A stretch of DNA of 64,000 nt from Bryum argenteum (lineage: Eukaryota > Streptophyta > Bryopsida > Bryales > Bryaceae). Each line of letters opens with the position of its first letter. Positions within the stretch are counted from its first letter, which is position 1. The notes under the pieces were generated by a model. That model was given only the letters and a program-made list of their open reading frames with translations, had not been told where the DNA came from and searched no databases. A program made the position numbers and the translations under genes. Location of the stretch: contig CM073327.1 in the NCBI GenBank assembly GCA_037043015.1, forward strand, positions 1,160,727 to 1,224,726, read 5' to 3'. Below are positions 1 to 12,600 of this stretch, piece after piece.

Positions 1-62
1 ATCATAAGAATCTGGTCAAACGACTCGAAAGAGGCAAGCAAGGGAGATAGAGAGACCCTTAC

Positions 63-165
63 CATTTACGCGCTTGCGACCACTAGACAGAGCACGGTAC
101 AGAGGGTGATCGATATCCATCGCCCTGTCCTTCTCCCAATTTGCGCTCCTAGTGAGCACCTTCAT
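63..165 (-). CDS. First coding exon of an unidentified gene, truncated by the window edge
   Basis: On the minus strand an ATG at 165-163 opens 34 codons (MKVLTRSANWEKDRAMDIDH...) ending RKRVN plus one base, followed by a good donor (G|GTAAGG, intron starting at 62). An in-frame TGA lies four codons upstream, which supports this ATG as the first one. The peptide is charged, with a DIDHPLYRALSSGRKR stretch, and I do not recognise a family. Upstream (higher coordinates) is a purine-rich tract that reads as CT-rich on the coding strand, as is common in plant 5' leaders. The rest of the gene lies left of the window. A 65-codon ORF overlaps in another frame, so this call is tentative. Confidence 0.4.
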
Positions 166-575
166 ATGTCCTTGTCAAGATCTGCACGACACCACCAGCG
201 CACCGATGACGTGGCCTCAGTCTAGAAGGCACGCTCCCGGTCGGATTACACAATAAGACGCATCGCAATACGCCCGATCCCTGCCAAACCGCAGCCACAA
301 CGAACATCCAGCGCCGGATGGAGACGAGGAAGGAACGAAGGGCCACTAGAAAGGATCCCTAGAAAAGAGGGAGTGGGGCGGAGCGAAGGCAGGAAGAAAA
401 GGATCAAACCAACAACGACGACGACAGCAGCAGCCACAGCAAGAAAGTGAGGGCGAACAAGAGACGAGGAGGGGAGGGGGTGAAACAGGGGAGCAAGGCG
501 GGGGGCGGAGGGGCGAGTGAATGGGGAGAGGAGGAGAAACAAAGGTACCGACCACAAGCAACCTGACGAAGAGAA

Positions 576-607
<32 letters not shown>

Positions 608-730
608 GAAGAGAAGGGGAAGGGGGGACGGAGAAAGCACCCGAGAAAAGGGGCAGAGGGAGAGGAGGAGAAGACACTCAAGAGGAGGAGTGGGAGGAAA
701 GGGGAGGGCAAGGAAATGGAGAGCTGGCGG
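166..730 (-). promoter_or_regulatory. Purine-rich leader/promoter candidate with (GA)n microsatellite
   Basis: This stretch is almost all purine on the plus strand, with an uninterrupted GA run at about 584-607 and many AGGAGG-like words. On the minus strand it is a CT-rich tract directly upstream of the candidate first exon at 163-165, a layout typical of plant 5' UTRs and GAGA-type core promoters. Several long overlapping ORFs here encode only Ser/Pro/Leu- or Arg/Glu/Gly-biased peptides and are low-complexity artefacts. Confidence 0.35.
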
Positions 731-1666
731 GGACGATGGCGAGGGCGTGACGACAGTCGTAAATGGAAGCAAGTTCGTTGTTGTGTGAGTGATTCTGGTG
801 AGCTGCTGCCTTGACCCGCCCTGCCCTGCCCGCCCTCGCTCCCTCCCTCACTCCCTCCGTGACCGCCGCATTGAAGTTCCGAACCCCTCGATACTTACAC
901 CCAAAACCCCACAGTAACTGCTGCGGCCCTGCAATTACTGGACCCTGAAATGCCCGTGTGGGTCACGTATGGGCGTAACTAAGTTACTTACTTCGCGTTC
1001 TGTCGCCTCTTCCCACTCTGGAAAAGTGGAAATGCCCTTCACGTAACTTACGTTGACTTCTTGTCAATGGCATTCATCCTTTGATTTCCCACACATCAAT
1101 TGTCGTCCCAGAAAGAAGTGTCAAAAAGCTATTCAAAATGACCTCCTCCCAATGCATGGCACATGCTTTGTGCTCTCTCTGGATTTGTACATTTCAAATC
1201 GCTATAAAAGCAAACCCTTGAATTAATTAATTGCACACCCTTGAATTAATTGACAAGTTCTCTACTCTTCGTTGTTTGTATGTTCAATCGTAAGATCCTG
1301 TCCCCTAATTACTATCAAGGATAGCATGCTAGATCTTGAGTGGTTTGACCTTGGACCCTTTCTTGGACTTTAGTTTAACACAAAATGCACTAAGTAGCAA
1401 TCATTTGTGACTACAATCTTCATTTGAGGAACACATCCTTGCAGATAAACCAACCTTTTTTACTAGAAATATTAGGGTTTGATAAAGATATCATGGATGC
1501 CACCCCCTTGCCCTGGCCCCGGCCATCATATTTACTACCCATCGCAACAATTTGATTGGTTATAGAATGACCTACGTACAATTTAATTGATCTAGAATCC
1601 CCTTTACCTTGCCTAAGGGGAAATGTTGCCATATGTGAGTTTGAAGCTCAAAATAAAATTAATCAA
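731..1666. other. Non-coding stretch, nothing recognised
   Basis: A GC-richer first part (to about 1,050) grades into AT-rich DNA. I see no convincing exon, TIR or repeat. The ORF on the minus strand at 1,420-1,632 has no recognisable features. Confidence 0.4.
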
Positions 1667-3578
1667 TTAACCCCTAAATACCCTAGCCTATTTTTAGCAA
1701 AAAAGCACATTTTCATAGAAATTGTCATAGATTAAAATTGAAGAGAAGCTCTTAAGATCTCAACCGTACAAACTTGTAATAGGCTTATCGAATATCATGT
1801 GGACCAAAATTTGAGTCATGAGGCCTTATAGATCGGGAGATCATAACATATTAATACTAAAAACAAACTGCAAAATTTCGTCATTTTCACTTTGAGGTGG
1901 AAATCCTTCCAATATACCTAATGCAATGAAAAAATCACCAACTAGAAAGATATTCACCTTCATCTTAATAAGTCCTTTACCCAACAAAAATTCATCAAAA
2001 AAAAATCTTGGCTCAAATAAAAGCCATGCAATGGTAAAAACTACCGAAAATTTTACAAAGGAAAATAGTCCAAAACTAGACCCTTTGCATTCAATTTCAT
2101 GCCTTATCTTCAAAACATCTTTGACCTTGTTAAGGTTTCTACCACTTAGACTAGACTCTAATTGGAGGCCATCCCAAAAAAATAAGTTGAAATCCAACGG
2201 TGGATGAAGGAGATATAGCTCCTCAAATATCATCCATTTTCTAACTTTCTGTTGACAAAACTTCATTGCAAATCCAATAGCAAAATCATTTGGATCAAAA
2301 AACTTCTCACTACAAAGTTGTTAAGAATCACCTTAACCCCTAAACGACCAAGGCCTCCGATTTGGTTGTTTTGCTATTTCGGGTAGCCTAGATGAAGGGG
2401 TTAAAATCAATATTTTTGCCTAAGATTTTTAAGGGATGTTCCCCATACTACAAGATATATGCGGGAAAAATTGCAAAGTCAAACTCCACTTTTTGAAGTT
2501 TTTAAACGCAAATTTTTGTTTTTGGCTTTGGAGCGGGCAAATAAAAAACTTTTTATTTTTAACTTTTTTTTTGAGATTTTAAGAAAATAATCTTTTCTTG
2601 ACTGATTTCATACTTAGTTTTCCAAGTGACTCAAGTCAAAAATTTTACCAATTCTACAAGGGCACCCTTCAAAAAATTACAAGAACTAGATCCAAAGTTT
2701 CTGTAATATTACAATTTTTTCTTTCAAAATTTTCTAAAATTTGAGATTTAGGAATTTTTGAATTTCTTTTTTCTCAAATTTCACAAATTCATGAAGGCAC
2801 CTACTCACCATTCATTTTCCCCCTAAACCAAATACAATAAATGTGGTGCATGTTTTACCAATTCCTCAATTTCTACCTTCCACTAGTAAATAAATTGCAT
2901 GAAGGTTCAAAAAGCCAAATGAGTGTCTATCATTATGCATGGTAATGCTTAACTTAGTTATCTACATGGAAAAAGTATAATCAAGATGTTTGAGGTATTA
3001 AGCATCACATTATCCTTTGCACAAAGTAAACTATGTCTGCTGAAAAAAAAGTTTGCATCAATTTTGAATGCTATGATCTTACAAATGGCAATGATCCAAC
3101 GGTTGAATTTTTACACACTACCTCAAATGGTAGTTATCTTTAAGATCCTACGGTTGAAAATTTCAAAAAATTGTAAAACAAATTCTCACACTCTAAAATT
3201 TACATGGTGGTATGAAATCGCAGTTTTGGAGTATGGAGCTCTCAAAACACCATGGTCGTTTAGGGGTTAAGATCATGACCATGAAAAAAAAAATCATGAA
3301 AAACTCTTTTTAATTTCACATAATTGGTTTGCGATGGTAATACATGCCCCATGCTTGGAACCTCAAAAACAAGAGCTGTCTTTACTAAAGTGCATTCCAT
3401 TAATTCACACTTTATTGTATGGCCTTGCAAATTTTACAACACAAACTAGACTTGATTTGGAACATAACGCAAGTGATATCATCCAAAACAGACCTCGGAT
3501 GAAAAAGATATGGCTATTCAAAGTTGTTGCCTTCATCCAAAACGTCGTTTTTCGACATTCGACGCGTTTAGGGGTTAA
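1667..3578. mobile_element. Outer TTAA-CCCC terminal inverted repeat element (non-autonomous)
   Basis: The left end reads TTAACCCCTAAATACC (from 1,667) and the right end, read inward from 3,578, is TTAACCCCTAAACGCG. The first 12 bases match and both ends carry TTAA. The interior is AT-rich with no coding capacity. At 1,755-1,900 it has a segment (TCTCAACCGTACAA...) that recurs at 25,395-25,540 and, inverted, at about 6,310-6,480. A second element of the same terminal type (2,333-3,270) sits inside it. Pairing of these two ends rests on orientation and the short match only. Confidence 0.4.
2333..3270. mobile_element. Inner TTAA-CCCC MITE with 18-bp perfect TIRs
   Basis: The termini are perfect 18-bp inverted repeats, TTAACCCCTAAACGACCA at 2,333-2,350 and its complement at 3,253-3,270. 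The 938-bp interior is non-coding. Its left part (2,390-2,500) resembles 4,320-4,440 and its right part (2,640-3,270) resembles 5,450-6,060, so it belongs to the same family as the element at 4,270-6,060. If TTAA is the target duplication, the element proper starts CCCCTAA, which would fit a piggyBac-like target. If not, TTAA is simply part of the TIR. No transposase is present to decide. Confidence 0.6.
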
Positions 3579-4196
3579 ATTTTCAAGGCCACATGATTTG
3601 AAAATTTGAAATGAAAGTACCTCCTCCAGATTTCTAATACACAAAATTTCAATATTTGAAATGTTTACTTTTGAACGCCAAACATACCTTTGGGCTCTCT
3701 TAGGGATTGATACTTTGATATACTTTGGATTCTTAGAGCACTTCTAGTAAACTAGGTACAAGATTGACTTAGGCTTTGTTTGGCAACTTGATAATAAAAT
3801 GTTGTGATTAATAAAGAGCCTTCATTTTCACTTGTTAGTGTGATTTGCACATATTTATAAAATGAATGTGAAGGGTTGTTAAGCTCAACGAACATCAAGG
3901 GTCATCACAAGAATGGCGGGGAAGAGCGAATGGTCAGAGGGAGGCGTTAAGATATTGAGGCCGAGCCCTCCATTTTCAATTCCTATGTAAAATCATAATC
4001 TTGGAAAAATCATGATCTTCACTAGTATGAGTGATAGGCTGCCAAAGGGGTGGTCAATTGTGAATATTGTAATTTTGCAAATATCTTGATTTGAAGTGAA
4101 TTTTGAGCCTCAGTACAAAAGGCCCCAAATCCACACCTCCTATTACTTACTGTGTTACCCATGCAACTCTCACTCAAATTGATTGTTTACTTGACT
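3579..4196. other. Non-coding spacer between TTAA-type elements
   Basis: AT-rich DNA with no recognisable gene or repeat. It separates two L L R R sets of TTAA-CCCC termini. Confidence 0.35.
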
Positions 4197-4269
4197 TTAA
4201 CCCCTATTTCCGTGGGTCCAAAAACTAGACCCCAGAATGCATGGCCTTTGAGGAGTTGTATTTATTGGG

Positions 4270-6060
4270 TTAACCCCTAACCATCTTTAAAACCCGAAAC
4301 GAGATTAGAGGTCTTTGTCAGGCGAGTCAAAGGTGTTAAAATTAATATTTTTTGCTAAATTTTTTACACTGTGTGCATATTCCTATTATCTAAGTGTGAT
4401 AAAAATTTTGAGTTCAAATTTGTAATTTTGCAACTTTTATGGCACTTTCAATTTTACTGTGCCCAAAAGGGCAGCTCCGGCTGGCCTCTACACCAACCGC
4501 AACGAAGCTCAAATTCTGGGCAGACTTTCGGGTAAGCAAGGAGTGGGTTTGGAGAGGGGATTTTCCTGGTTGTCAGAACAAGCGTTTAGAGCATCCTCAA
4601 TGGACTCGGTAACGGGTCCCGCCAACGACTCTTACCGTGAGTTCACCAAAAAGTCGACCCAACGGTCACGCTACAGCTCCCTCCACCCTGACGAGTCCGC
4701 TATTAGAGCTCCCGCTCTCGGCATATTTTCTGGCTTTGCAGGGAGACGCAATACTCACGCCAAAAGGAGTCAAAGGGCTATCCATAACTCGACTAGTGAG
4801 GGGGGCCGATATTATTACACTAGAAAAATAAAATAGTAATAAAAACGAGTACCAGTCAGTCGCTTGCTTGCCGTTAATGGCAGCCAACGCTAGTTTTATT
4901 CGCCAGAATCTTTGACAGGGGGGCGACTCCGTGCAGCAGGCAAGCCCGCAGCAGCCTCGCTTAACTTCACCTGACTTTACTTAACTCCACTTTAACTTAC
5001 TTGGCAATGGCGGGCGCAGCTGCCGGACACACCATTGAGGGCGCCTCCGCAGTGCCTGCCCCGCCATCAGAGCAGGGCTTGTGAATTGTCGTTGGCGGCC
5101 CTTTTAGCATGGCATCCATTGAGGATGCCCTTACTGTAATTACATACAGGTAGATTTTACTCATCATATGGCCGTGCAAGTGCAGCTCGACACAAGAGTT
5201 TTGGCCTTTTACTTAAAGTAATTACCTCAACTTGTTGTTTGAGAAATGCACATTGCTATACTTTCATCAGTGTGCACGCCTCCTGCAGGTATGAGTAAAC
5301 TCGGAGATACCAGAATCTACCAACTTATCTCGTTGAATTTTCTAATAACTATGAGCGGGCCGCCTACCAACTTATCTACAGTCATGCCAATTCATAATTG
5401 TTGCAATGGACCCAGGTAAAAGAACAATACTTCCAATATACCATGGCTGCCCCTCTCAGAATCTTGCCAATTTTTTGCACTAATCCTTTGATAATTCAAA
5501 AGAAATTGAGATTTTTGAATTTTCAAAAAATAATTGTGCCTAAAATCAATAACCTCATAAGTACACAATCTCACAGTTCAATATTCAAATTTTTTAATTA
5601 CTCAAATGGAAATGTGAATTTGGCCAATTTGAGGGACAAAGTGCCAATTCAAACCTCCGTATAGGAAACAATTTAGATGAAGGTTCAAAAACTTGAATGA
5701 GCGTCTAAAATTTTGCATGCGTATGCACAACTTAATTACCTACATGGAAAAGAATATGGGCAAAAATTTTGGGGTAATATCCATCAACTTGCCCTTGGGA
5801 CCATGTAGACTATGTATCCCGGGCAAGGGCAAAAAAAAAGTTTAGATTCAACTTTAAACGTCATGATCTCACAAATGGATAAGATCCAACCGTTAAAATT
5901 TAGATCAACACCTGCAAATAGGGTTGGCTATAAGATCTTCTGGTTGGAAATTCAAAATTAGTTCAAGAAATTGGACCATACCCCCGAGAGTGCATAGTGG
6001 TTGAAAGTTGCAGTTTTCTACTTTCAAGCTCCCAAAAACACACGGACGATTAGGGGTTAA
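4270..6060. mobile_element. TTAA-CCCC MITE, second copy of the 2,333-3,270 family
   Basis: The ends are TTAACCCCTAACCATC (4,270) and, inward from 6,060, TTAACCCCTAATCGTCC. The segment 5,670-5,790 (ATGAAGGTTCAAAAACTTGA) parallels 2,890-3,000, and 5,835-6,060 parallels 3,040-3,270, including the TGATCTCACAAATGG and GATCCAACCGTT words. It is longer than its relative mainly because of the Harbinger-like MITE at 4,589-5,130. Confidence 0.5.
4589..5130. mobile_element. Harbinger-like MITE with TTA target duplication
   Basis: The termini are GAGCATCCTCAATGGACT (4,589) and, as reverse complement of the right end, GGGCATCCTCAATGGATG (from 5,130), matching over about 15 of 16 bases. Both are flanked by TTA (4,586-4,588 and 5,131-5,133). 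TTA/TAA duplication and a G-rich start are typical of PIF/Harbinger MITEs. The 542-bp interior is GC-richer than its surroundings and has no transposase. The plus-strand ORF at 4,459-4,836 crosses the left boundary and is not a gene. A second, partial copy of the terminal word lies inside the right end at about 5,028-5,045. Confidence 0.65.
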
Positions 6061-7871
6061 ATTCAGTTCTAGTTCTTGTGATAAAAAAGTTACTCTCATC
6101 AAAGATGTTTTGAAAACGAGACTTGGATTTAAATGCAAGAGGTTAAGATTTGGACGATTTGTACTTTGTAAAATATAAGGCGATATTGACCATTGCAAGG
6201 TTATTATTTGAGTCAAGAATTATTATTTAGTGATCTAATTTTGTTCAAGAGTGTTCTCAAGATGAAGGTGAAGAACTCTCTTGTTGATGAATTTTTTAAT
6301 ACAAATGGTTTGTTGATAGAATTTCCACTTTAAAGTGAAGATGCTTATTTTTCAAAATTGTTTTTGAGTACAAACGTATCATAATCTCGCAATCTATAAC
6401 ACCTCACAACTACAAATGTGCTCCATATCATCATTGGTAAGTCCATAATAAGATTGTACAGTTGAGATTGTCAACAACCTATTTTATTTTTCGTTTGAAA
6501 AGCTTTGGTAAAGTATGTTTGTTGCCAAAAAAAAAAAAAAAAAAGGTAGGGAAGTAAAAGGCTTAAAGCGATATGTCTTTTAGGGAAGATTGCAAAAATT
6601 TTGAACTTTCAAACCTTAAGTACTATTGAATTTTTTTCATGGTGTGGTGGAATGGGGAACATATTAAGGAAATTTAGTATGGACTATTGTGAAAGACTAT
6701 GGATCCAAAAGGGTGCTATATTTAGCAACATTTTTTTCCTTGAATATTAGTAGTTCATTGAGAAGGCCCTAACTTCTAAAGTTGAAAGGCCTAAAAACTC
6801 TAAATACCTTCAAAACAATCCACTATCTATGCAAGAATGCCACATTTGACTAGATCCGGACTCATTCACGAATTATGAACTAGAGCAAATTTTGGAAATT
6901 ATAATTTTGTGGAATGATCCTAACACCAACTAAAAATTTATTTTGGGCGATGTAAGTATCTTTACATTGCAAGAAGATCCCCCAATTTACAATTTCGTGT
7001 TCACATTGTATCTTACTCACATGAGTATGGAGGATCCCCCATTGCCTTACTTCTGGACTGCTTCTAGTCCAAAAGTAGTTAAATGTGGCATAAGATGAAA
7101 ACTTTCAAACTTTACCCGATCTTCAAACATGTAATTATAGGATCTTGTTCTTATTAACTTGTATATGCATATGTATGTTAAAGCTAAAATCCATTTCCTT
7201 ACCAATTGTGAAATCGTATGTTCAAAGTTGGAAAAGTAAGTTCATTTTGCTTATTAGGAAATGGATAAGTAGTACTTTGAGAGCGAAAAAGAACAATTTG
7301 GTAGTAGATTTCCTATGAAGCTAATCACATTCTTGTTCCGAGGTGAGTTAGAAATATGTGTATGCAATTTTTACCCTCATACGGCCTAAACAACCTAATA
7401 AAATGTTGCATTTTTCACATTGAGGTCTGCCAAATTTAAATACAAAGGCAAGTCTTCAACAATAAAAATGGCATATCAAAGATTATGTGATTGATCCAAA
7501 TGGTGAGATCATGCCTTCATATTTAATCTACATAAACTATGGAAAAAAATTAAAAAATAAAATCAACTTTTGGTCAATTTTTGATGTTTTTTGCAATTTG
7601 ATTCATTTTGAGCAGAAGTTGTGGATAAATGAGAATATACTGATGTTTTGGGTAGATTTCAGCATAGTTACCTAAATAGCGTATTCAAACTTAGACCATC
7701 AATATATGTGAAAGTATAAGCAATAATGAAGCACGAATAAACTCTAGGAAAAGACACCTAAAAATTCTAAACTTGCAAGAGGTTCGAACTTCATGGGATC
7801 TCAATTTAGAAATAGAGACTAACCATACCCTAACCGGCCTAGTTGGTGCTCATTTCAACGTTAGGGGTTAA

Positions 7872-8964
7872 GCCCATCTCCAATGGACTTGCTAAAAAGA
7901 TGAGACTTCCTATGTTTTAGAGAGAAATGTTATTTTCTTTCCAGAGAGACTTGGCTAGAAAGAGGCCTTAACCTACCTAAATTGTGGATTCAATTCCTCT
8001 AGTCCTTGGGAAATTTTAACCAAAAGCATATTTTAATGAAAGATTTAGACCTCGACCTTACAAATGTGTAATATTTTTGATGTAGCTTGACTCATGGGAC
8101 TTCATAGATTGCAAGATTAGCTATTATTTTAGGGAGGTAGTTTGTTTTGTTTCGTTTTGCGTGAGACACTATAATCACAAAACTGCCTATCGCATTACGG
8201 CGCATGAGATGTCGTTAAAAGCGGACTTTTGTAGAAATATGCAAAACGATCAGGTGGCAAAACGAGTCGACGGATCCTGAGATACAAACATACATATTTT
8301 TTATTTTTTATTAAAAAATATGCTTGTAAAATGACACGTTTAAGTTCACAACCAAAATAGCACAACTAGGCTTTGGCAAATTGGCCCAAAGAATTATGCC
8401 ATTTTAAGAAAATTAAGGTTCATCACACAAAATAAAAGGTAGTAATCATCAAAGCACAACATTGTCGGGATGCTTCGCAGCTACTTTTCTAGAAGTGTGG
8501 AATGTCTCTCCTTTTAATGATATCATAGACTCAATAGCAACTCCAAGATGCTTGAGGTCTAGAGAATTCATCTTGAACTAATCTCTCAAGTGCGATGTTT
8601 GTTCCAGGATGTTTCTTCAAGTGTAATATTTGTTCGAGGATGTTTCTTCATTTGAAGTTTCTTCGTGTTGTCATTCTACACCATGAGATTGTACATAAAG
8701 AAGAAAATTAAATTGTCCATAGATACATCTCAACAAAAGTTGTGTGAATTCTGAGAAGCTTATCCGTAATGTCCAAGTCTGTGACCGCAAAGCTTTTTTT
8801 CCCTTGCTGCCCCTGCTCTCGCGAGCGGAATATCCAACATCCTTCCTCAAACCAGACCAACCTTGTACGACATCACTACCCCTGTTCGAACGAACAAAGT
8901 GCTTACTCAACATCAATCGACAATTCGAGAAATGTGTAAACACCTTGGATTCTGGCCTCCGCAA
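7872..8964. other. Non-coding flank before the chromovirus
   Basis: AT-rich DNA. At 7,865-7,890 the word CATCTCCAATGGACTTGC resembles a MITE terminus, but no partner was found. Opposed short ORFs at 8,671-9,001 lack recognisable domains. The last five bases (8,960-8,964, CGCAA) are the target duplication of the following retrotransposon. Confidence 0.4.
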
Positions 8965-9153
8965 TGTTACGAGTAGACACTCTCGACTTACTAGTGATTA
9001 GTAATAGAATAGTTAGGGCGGTTGACTTCCTTATAGCAAGTGAGGAGAGACTTCCTCCTTACTTGTCGTCTTGTTAACTTAAGAAGAATAATGAAGATAG
9101 TCTTTGAGCTTAGTTCATGGTAAGAGTGTCAACACATGCATGGATCCCTAACA
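8965..9153 (+). repeat. 5' LTR of the chromovirus
   Basis: Starts TGTTACGAGTAGACACTCTC and ends CCCTAACA. It aligns along its length with 20,516-20,718, with scattered substitutions. The short length (189 bp) is unusual for a gypsy element, but the shared TSD supports both outer boundaries. Confidence 0.75.
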
Positions 9154-9675
9154 TTATGACAAGTCACGAGTGTTCATGCTCTTAGCAATAATATAGCATC
9201 TACAATTGATGAGTAATGAGCAAGACAAAGATGAGTTAGAAAATAAAATAAAATTTAAATAAATTGAAATGGAGAGCAATGAACGAAGAAAAAATGAAAT
9301 TAGGAAAGTGCAACGTACATTGAGATGATATTGGAATTTTATGGAAATTTCACAAAATGTTCACGGAATTTATGAGAATGCTATCAAAATTGTTGGCAAT
9401 TATTTGCATTGAATCATGCAAAATTATGACACGACATAGTTTTGATCAAAAATACCTAATTCCAGCTTCAATTCATGATGTCCAAGCATGCCTTGCATTT
9501 GCAAACTTTCACCCTCATTATATATGTGATTGTTCACAACTAGTCATGTACTCACAACAATAACAAATATATATCTGGACACTTCAAGCAGCTTTAGCCT
9601 TTTGCTCTCTTTGTTCAAAAGTTACTTAGGAGAAAAATTAAGGCAATGTAGTACAAAAAGTAAGGACCAATAACC

Positions 9676-12600
9676 ATGGATCAAGAAAGACTTAATACGG
9701 AAGGTGCTTCGCCGGTGCCAAATGGAGTAGGGCTCGACTGGGTTATGTTTTTACAACAACGGATTCACAACGTCTTCCAAGCGGCGATTCCTCATATAGT
9801 GCAACAAATTTCTAAGCGAGCAACTGTTTCTCTTTCTACACCTCTCCATAGTGGAAACTCCGGAGTGTCGGATTCCAACATGTATCGAGGGGAAGACTTT
9901 CGCCGCAAAGAACTCAAAGTGACAAAACATGATAAATTCACCGGCAAAAAGGGAGGTTCAACTCAAACCTCATGAGGTTCAAAGTCTAACGGGATGTCTC
10001 ATGAGGTTCAGAGTCATGTAACATCCCTTAAAGGGAGGTTACATGACTTGAAAGCAAGAGAAGGTCAATCTGACATTCAATTGGAACAAGCATTCTATTC
10101 TAAGAGTGCTCAACCGTCCTCGAGTGCTGATCTCACAACTCAGCAAAAGAAGTTGAAGGCTCTCAGGCTTATAAAGTTAAAGAAGAAATCTTGATGTAAC
10201 AACTGTGGTCGATCTCGTCATTTCACTTGTGAGTGTCCGTATGATCACCTTGCTCTCCTGAGAGTGAACACGAAGACGTTTCTCATTATCCTCAGTCCAA
10301 GGATACTAAATCAAATCTTAAGAAGCAACACTCGTCATCGAACAAGAACTCTCAAAGCTATGCGCATATCACGAATGCTGATGTTTCGCATTCCGATGTA
10401 GAGGAGTGCTTGAGTAATGGTGTTGTTTCAAGTGATGCTTTCACTGCGAACTCTCGCCATACTAAGATTGATGATTCCATTTGGTTGGCTGATTCGGGCG
10501 CCACCGAGAGTATGACTGATAAACGGGATTGGTTTTATACATTTGAACCTATTCCTCTTTACGTATGGGGAGTCACTATCGCTCATGACCGTGACCTCTG
10601 GGTGCGAGGAATCAGTACAATTCATGTTAACAGTACAATCGATGGTTGTATTAATCGTGGAATCCTTTCCAACGTTCTTTACGTGCCCGATCTTCGGAAA
10701 AATCTTGTTTTCGTAAGCCAGCTGATGGACTTGAATATCGCTATTATATTTCTCGGTACAACTTGCAAGATGATAGCTAAGAGCGGCAAGGGCCGGCCAA
10801 TTTTTACAGGATCTCGTGAGAGTTTGCTTTGGAAGCTTCATATCACAGCTTTGCCACGTGAAAGTGCTACAAATGTTTCTAGTTCATCCTATATACAACC
10901 ATCGAAGACTCAAGCCGTTTTTGAGCCGTCGAAGACATGTGCTCCTATCTTAACTCCAACTGATGAAACATTGCGTCGATGGCATCAACGTTTGGGCCAC
11001 GCCAGTGTATCAACAATCAAGAAAATGATTGATCATGATGCAGTCTCTGGATTAGTAATTCCTAAGAAGGCTCATCTTCTCATTTGTTCGAGCTGTGCCA
11101 AAAGAAAGCAGCATCGCTCGTCCTTTCCTGTTAACTTTGACCGGCATCGCTCAGAGTACCTTGGCGAGTTTTTCCATTCGGACATCTCTGGACCTTTACA
11201 GACTCCCAGTCTCGGAGGACACCGTTATTTTGCCACTTTCAAAGATGATAATTCCGGTTACCGTTTCATTTTTCTCATGCGTACGAAAGATGAGGTCTAC
11301 TCCATGATTCAACGTCTATATAAAATTGCTCAGCGGGAGACTGGTCGCGGTATGGAGCAGTTTCGAAGTGATAACGACAAAGAGTATACTAATAAACGTG
11401 TTCGGGCATTTTTTGAGGAGCATGGAGTTCTACATCAATTTTCTGTACCTTATTCTCCTGAGCAGAATGGTGTGGCTGAGCGAGACAATCGAACTATCAT
11501 GGAGATGGTACGTTGTATGCTTCTTGACAAGCAACTTGACAATCGTTTCTGGGGCGAGGCAGTTATGAATGCGGTTTACACATTGAACAGAATTTATCCT
11601 CGCACCATTCATCATCGAACTCCTTTTGAGAAGTGGCACAAGAAGAAACCGGATGTCAAGCATTTGCAAATTTTCGGGAGCATTGCTTATGCTCAAGTGC
11701 CGAAGGAGTTGCGTCAGAAACTTGACAGTAACACAAGAGAGTGCATATTTCTTGGTTACTCTGAAACCTCAAAAGCCTATCGATTATGGTTTCCAGCGAA
11801 GAGTGGAGTCATTTTGAGCCGTAACGTTATCTTTCAAGATGAAGATACGATTCAACTGCCACTTTCGTCATCGACTCAACAATCCTCTGCTCCTCTGTTG
11901 CTTTCTGATTCTAGTTCTATTTTTGCCGTACCAGTGCCGACTATTCTCTCCTCTGAGTCTCAGTCTCGTAATTCGGGTTTGTTGTTTCGTTCTATTTGTC
12001 ATACTCCAAGTCAAAGTGATTCACTTCTACTCATTGAGGACTTATCTTTGTCACGTAACTCTTCTCATTCTCAACCTGGAAGTGAGAGTAGTGGGAGCGG
12101 GAATACTTCTGTATCTTTGTCACGTAACTCTTCTCATCCTCAACCTGGAAGTGAGAGTAGTGGGAGCGGGAATATTTATGTATCTTTGTCACGTAACTCT
12201 TCTGATCCTCAATCTGGAAGCACTGAGAGTAGTGGGAGCGCGAATACTTCTGTGGATAGTCTAAATCCAGTTCTACGCACGAGGAGTGTCAGAAATATCT
12301 ACAAACAGCTTGACAATGAAGTTGTTGTAAGCTCTTTTGCAGCTTATGTTGACACCGCTTCTCTTACTGAAGAACCTACTACATATCAAATGGCTCTCAG
12401 GAGTGATGACAGCTCTAAGTGGCAGGCAGCCATGAGTGAAGAATTTGACTCGCTGATAAAGAATGATACATGGACTTTGACTTTTCTTCCTTCTGGTCGA
12501 CGAACCATTTGCAACAAATGGATCTATAAAATCAATCCAAAGCCAGATGGCTCAATTGATCGATATAAGGCACGTCTCGTTGCGAAGGGCTTCACTCAAA

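Larger units (their letters stand above)
4197..7871. mobile_element. Second outer TTAA-CCCC element, with nested insertions
   Basis: The left end is TTAACCCCTATTTCC (4,197) and the right end, read inward from 7,871, is TTAACCCCTAACG. Only about 10 bases match, so the pairing is weak, but orientation and TTAA agree with the other three pairs. It encloses 4,270-6,060. At about 6,310-6,480 it has an inverted copy of the segment at 1,755-1,900, and it has an A-run at about 6,526-6,544. No coding capacity was recognised between 6,061 and 7,871. Confidence 0.3.

Noticed and set aside
246..814. Several overlapping ORFs on both strands in the purine-rich tract
   Set aside because: They encode only Ser/Pro/Leu or Arg/Glu/Gly low-complexity text caused by the (GA)n-rich composition.
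4459..4836. A 125-codon plus-strand ORF
   Set aside because: It crosses the boundary of the MITE at 4,589 and has no domain; it is a product of the MITE's higher GC.
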